A stretch of DNA of 64,000 bases from Nannobrachium achirus (Eukaryota > Chordata > Actinopteri > Myctophiformes > Myctophidae). The position numbers were made by a program, and so were the translations under genes. Position 1 is the stretch's first letter, and each line of letters begins with the position of its first letter. The notes under the pieces were generated by a model. That model saw only the letters and a list, made by a program, of their open reading frames with translations. It ran no database searches and had not been told where the DNA came from. Location: assembly GCA_963921795.1 (NCBI GenBank), contig OY997639.1, positions 58,909,195 through 58,973,194 of the forward strand. Direction: 5' to 3'. Shown here piece after piece: positions 60,433-64,000 of this stretch.

Positions 60433-60558
60433 ATGGCATCCCCACTGGAATTGACCGAAATGTACGACAGACAATGCCGGTCTTATACCAGGAAAGAAGC
60501 ATTTCTTCGACTCAGACCTTATCGCCAGGGTTGGCTTATAGCAGCTGTCGGTAGATAA
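60433..60558 (+). CDS. Repeat-borne 41-codon ORF of unknown function, copy B
   Basis: Same 41 codons and stop as 58419-58544. No recognised domain; basic (several Arg) and lacks a signal peptide. Coding status unproven. Confidence 0.35.
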   Translation: MASPLELTEMYDRQCRSYTRKEAFLRLRPYRQGWLIAAVGR

Positions 60559-61458
60559 TGCCGGTCTTATATAAGGGTCATTTGTGTACGGTGTGATTTG
60601 CCATGGTTACTCATTGAAGTTGAATCTCCATATATGGAGATAACCTACGCATCACACTAAGTCTGACCTCACCAGCCCATATTTGGGCATGAGCAACTTA
60701 TGTCTCCATATATGGAGATATGATGACATCACACAGTCCTCAGCCGATGATGTGGCGTGATGTCATACAATACACAAACGAGCCCAGATATGAGCAGGGC
60801 AAAGGTGTGACGTGTGACGTGTGACCGACCGACCGACCGACCGACCGACGGACGGCCGGTGGAGGTTTTGATACCAGTAAGACTCCCTAATCGGGAGATA
60901 AGCGACCGTTGGTCGCTTATCTCCACAAATATCACAACCTCCACCTCTCACGTCATACGGGTAGCCATAGTTACACCTGGAATGTTGAATCTCCATATAT
61001 GGAGATAATAACCTACGCATCACACAAAGTCTGACCTCACCAGCCCATACTTGGGCATGGACGACTTATATCTCCATATACGGAGATGGCCATATATGGA
61101 GATACGATGACATCACAGAGTCCACAGCTGATGATGTGGCGTGATGTCATACAATACACAAACAAGCCCTATATAAAGGGGCAATTCTCACCAGGGAAGA
61201 GAGCATTGCCTGGAATGTTGAATCTCCATATATGGAGATAACCTACGCATCACACAAAGTCTGACCTCACCAGCCCATACTTGGGCATGGACGACTTATA
61301 TCTCCATATACGGAGATGGCCATATATGGAGATACGATGACATCACAGAGTCCACAGCTGATGATGTGGCGTGATGTCATACAATAAACAAACAAGCCCT
61401 ATATACTGATGCGATACGATGACATCACAGAGTCCACAGCTGATGATGTGGTGTGATT

Positions 61459-62760
61459 GCGACCGTCAGGGAGCAGTTTACTATGAAAACCTCCACCGGC
61501 CGTCCGTCCGTCGGTCGGTCACACGTCACACGTCACACGTCACACCTTTGCCCTGCTCATATCTCCGCATCAGTATGACATCACACCACATGTGTACACA
61601 AACCTTTGTGTACGTTGCTGTGGCAACAGTCTGTTGTTGCTGGTTTGTTAGTGTACGTTAGCAACCACCTTAGCAACCATGGTTTTACCCTAGCAACCAA
61701 TGTTTACCCTAGCAACCAACTGTTTACCATAGCAACCATGTTTTTTTACCCTAGCAACCAACTGTTTACCATAGCAACCAGATACGCAGAGCAGGGATCT
61801 CCATATATGGGCATAAACAGGTGACATCACGCTGATGTCAGACACTCAGAGCAGGGATTTCTCCATAATATATGGGCATAAAAGGGATTCTGTTAGGGAT
61901 CTCCATATATGGGCATAAAAGTGATTCTGTTAGGGATCTCCATATATGGGCATACAAGGGATTCTGTTAGGGATCTCCATATATGGGCATAAAAGGGATT
62001 CTGTTAGGGATCTCCATATATGGGCATAAAAGGGATTCTGTTAGGGATCTCCATATATGGGCATAAAAGGGATTCTGTTAGGGATCTCCATATATGGGCA
62101 TAAAAGGGATTCTGTTAGGGATCTCCATATATGGGCATGAAAGGGATTCTGTTAGGGATCTCCATATATGGGCATAAAAGGGATTGTATCCCAGATGATG
62201 CCCTGTTAGGAGATCCACACTAACAGAATCCATAGATGGTCCTACCGACAGCTGCTATAAGCCAACCCTGGCGATAAGGTCTGAGTCGAAGAAATTCTTC
62301 TTTCCTGGCAAGAATTGCCCCTTTATACTGTAGGGCTCGTTTGTGTATTGTATGACATCACGCCACATCATCGGCTGAGGACTGTGTGATGTCATCATAT
62401 CTCCATATATGGAGACATAAGTTGCTCATGCCCAAATATGGGCTGGTGAGGTCAGACTTAGTGTGATGCGTAGGTTATCTCCATATATGGAGATTCAACT
62501 TCAATGAGTAACCATGGCAAACTGTCAACTGCCCGTATGTCTTGATAATTGGTAAAACAATTTTTTTGGCCTATTTGTGGAGATAAGCGACCAACGGTCG
62601 CTTATCTCCCGATTAGGGAGTCTTACTGGTGTCATTGCGACCGTCAGGGAGCAGTTTACTATGAAAACCTCCACCGGCCGTCCGTCCGTCGGTCGGTCAC
62701 ACGTCACACGTCACACCTTTGCCCTGCTCATATCTCCGCATCAGTATACCAGTAAGACTC
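61459..62760 (-). repeat. Inverted segment of the CArG-repeat family
   Basis: Reverse complement of family pieces: right end (61459-61570), 20-bp arrays (61660-61782), a 37-bp CArG array (61863-62171), the 41-codon ORF/TATA region (62235-62335) and the CCAGTAAG start module (62577-62629). Confidence 0.8.
61863..62171. repeat. 37-bp CArG minisatellite
   Basis: CCATATATGG starts at 61903, 61940, 61977, 62014, 62051, 62088, 62125 and 62162, an exact 37-bp period. A ninth box at 61863 is broken by a 3-base insertion. Unit GGGATTCTGTTAGGGATCTC then CATATATGGGCATAAAA. Confidence 0.95.
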
Positions 62761-63335
62761 CCTAATCCACAAATAGGCCAAAAGTTTGTTTTACCAATTA
62801 TTACACTCTATGTGAACATTTACATCAACAAATCCCAAGTACTATGCAGAACGACCCATTTCAAGTTTTTAATGTACAACAATATTTAGAAAATAGGTCT
62901 ACAAGCTGACAGTCCTCGTCCCTTATATTCCCATAGGTTATATGGAGATCTCAGTGTTTGTCAGTCCTTGTTCATTTATGCCCATATATGGACATCTCTA
63001 TATCTACTGTAACAGTCCTTGTCCCTTTATGCCCATATATGGAGATCTCTTAACTGTAAGTCCTTGTCCCTTTTATGCCCATATATGGATATTCCTGATG
63101 TCATCAGTATATGAACATATATGGGCTTTCTGATATGCCCATATATGGAGATCTCTTAACTGTAAGCCCTTGTCCCTTTTATGCCCATATATGGATATCC
63201 CTGATGTCATCCGTATATGCCCATATATGGGCTTTCTAATATGCCCATATATGGAGATCTCTGTATCTCCATATATGGGTATAAAAGGATACTTCAGGTC
63301 TGACATCAGGTTTGTTTATATTGGGTTGCTAGGTT
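62751..63335 (+). repeat. CArG-repeat element, copy nearest the ACSBG gene
   Basis: Starts CCAGTAAGACTCCCTAATCC without the hairpin. It carries the 62975-63285 CArG array (eight perfect boxes) and stops at TTGGGTTGCTAGGTT. Unique sequence follows. Confidence 0.8.
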
Positions 63336-63512
63336 AGACGGAATGTGATGTCACAATGTGATGTCATAGGTCAGCTATAGACAATTTGAGGCTATACGTA
63401 TACATTGAGAGGTTGAGGCGTTAACCTTTGTATTTAATTGTGTAAATATCAAATCTGCTTGCATAAATCAGGAGAGAAAAGGTGATTACTTTGTATGATG
63501 ACAGAATAATGC

Positions 63513-63521
63513 TATAAAAGG
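63513..63521 (+). promoter_or_regulatory. TATA box of ACSBG-family gene
   Basis: TATAAAAGG about 200 nt before the start codon in unique sequence; TGATGTCA sites lie at about 63346-63368. Motif and position only. Confidence 0.6.
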
Positions 63522-63719
63522 CTTGACCTATTTAAACATTGTTGTTCAAAGGACGTTGGAGTAGTGAAACTTTGCAGAAATATACCAAACAAAACCAGCA
63601 GACGAGACAAAAGAAGAGAACAGAGGGAACCTAACTACCTAATGAAAGTAGTGAGCTCTTGATCTTCAAATCCAGGAGCTCTCCTTTGAACGTGCCTGTT
63701 GAGAGAGCTCAGTAGTGCC

Positions 63720-64000
63720 ATGTGGAGCTCAGCCTCCCAGCCTGTTTCATCAACAGTAGATGCGTCTCGTCTGTGGACATCCAAAAGCAATGAGGAAGTG
63801 ACACTAAGAATAGAGTCTGGTGTGAACGATGAGCCCCCAATAATGGTCCACCAGATGTTCACCACATCTGTGGAGCGCTTCGGCAACTTCACTGCTCTTA
63901 GCTGGAAGGACGGGCAGCAGCAGAAGGTTCTTAGCTACAAAGATTACTACCTGACCTGTCGTACGGCAGCCAAGAGCTTCCTTAAGCTCGGTCTTGAATG
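63720..64000 (+). CDS. acsbg2: Bubblegum-family long-chain acyl-CoA synthetase, 5' part, cut by window end
   Basis: ACSBG enzymes activate long and very long fatty acids to acyl-CoA with ATP. The first 93 codons are seen: MWSSASQPVSSTVD, then SRLWTSKSNEEVTLRIESG, PPIMVHQMFTTSVERFGNF, DYYLTCRTAAKSFLKLGLE. The LWT start, HQMF..SVERFG and AAKSFLKLGL are typical of the ACSBG N-terminus; the AMP-binding motifs lie beyond the window. ATG 63720 is chosen because an in-frame stop lies at 63687. A TATA box lies about 200 nt upstream. The gene is divergent from sacm1l across 11 kb of repeats. The paralogue (acsbg1 or acsbg2) cannot be settled; acsbg2 is the common teleost annotation. Confidence 0.82.
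   Translation, partial: MWSSASQPVSSTVDASRLWTSKSNEEVTLRIESGVNDEPPIMVHQMFTTSVERFGNFTALSWKDGQQQKVLSYKDYYLTCRTAAKSFLKLGLE

Larger units (their letters stand above)
59616..61458 (+). repeat. 2.0-kb tandem repeat unit, copy B
   Basis: Second copy, offset about 2.01 kb from copy A, with the same order of motifs. It is cut at 61458 where the sequence turns into an inverted copy of the family's right end. Confidence 0.85.

Noticed and set aside
61863-62171. CRISPR-like array with regular 37-bp repeats
   Set aside because: The whole unit repeats and there are no unique spacers or cas genes; this is a eukaryotic minisatellite.
52550-63330. Integrated DNA virus with immediate-early-type enhancers
   Set aside because: The regulatory motifs recall such enhancers, but no capsid, polymerase or other viral gene is present anywhere in the window.

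Overview
The window is from a vertebrate nuclear genome, almost certainly a teleost fish. The exons are split by GT-AG introns, the DNA is very rich in dinucleotide repeats, tRNA-derived fish SINEs and a Ngaro-like tyrosine-recombinase retroelement are present, and the slc6a20/sacm1l gene pair matches the tail-to-tail pair on human 3p21.31. The species cannot be named from sequence alone.

Layout. (1) 1-16496, + strand: the last five coding exons of slc6a20 (proline/imino-acid transporter, SIT1). One of its introns (6732-11848) contains, antisense, an intact single-exon 943-codon hltf, which looks like a retrogene. The next intron (12015-16325) carries a decayed Ngaro-like retroelement with the split-repeat order A1-coding-B1-A2-B2. 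The first intron carries a ~1 kb palindromic element with Tc1/mariner-like CAGT ends and TA flanks. (2) 16497-25260: gene-poor tail-to-tail spacer with repeats. (3) 25261-52441, - strand: complete sacm1l (SAC1 phosphoinositide phosphatase). Its 20 coding exons splice in phase to 585 aa, with the catalytic CX5R motif, two C-terminal membrane segments and a KEKMD retrieval tail. Its introns hold hAT-like, piggyBac-like and other non-autonomous elements, a telomere-motif-bearing palindrome, and microsatellites lying directly against splice sites. (4) 52550-63330: about 11 kb of nested, tandem and inverted repeats. They are packed with the palindrome CCATATATGG, which is a perfect CArG (SRF-type) box. 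They also carry TGATGTCA/TGACATCA and TGACTCA motifs, TATA boxes and a duplicated 41-codon ORF. Smaller related clusters lie in sacm1l introns (25.9-26.4 kb and 34.8-36.0 kb). (5) 63513-64000, + strand: TATA promoter and 5' coding part of an ACSBG-family acyl-CoA synthetase, cut by the window edge.

The genes are unrelated by pathway: amino-acid transport, post-replication repair, PI4P turnover and fatty-acid activation. The most unusual signal is the dispersed, promoter-like repeat family dense in CArG, ATF/AP-1 and TATA motifs, which ends about 0.24 kb upstream of the ACSBG TATA box. A second unusual signal is a ~60-bp AGCAGATC...GATCTGCT palindrome that recurs across otherwise different repeat families.
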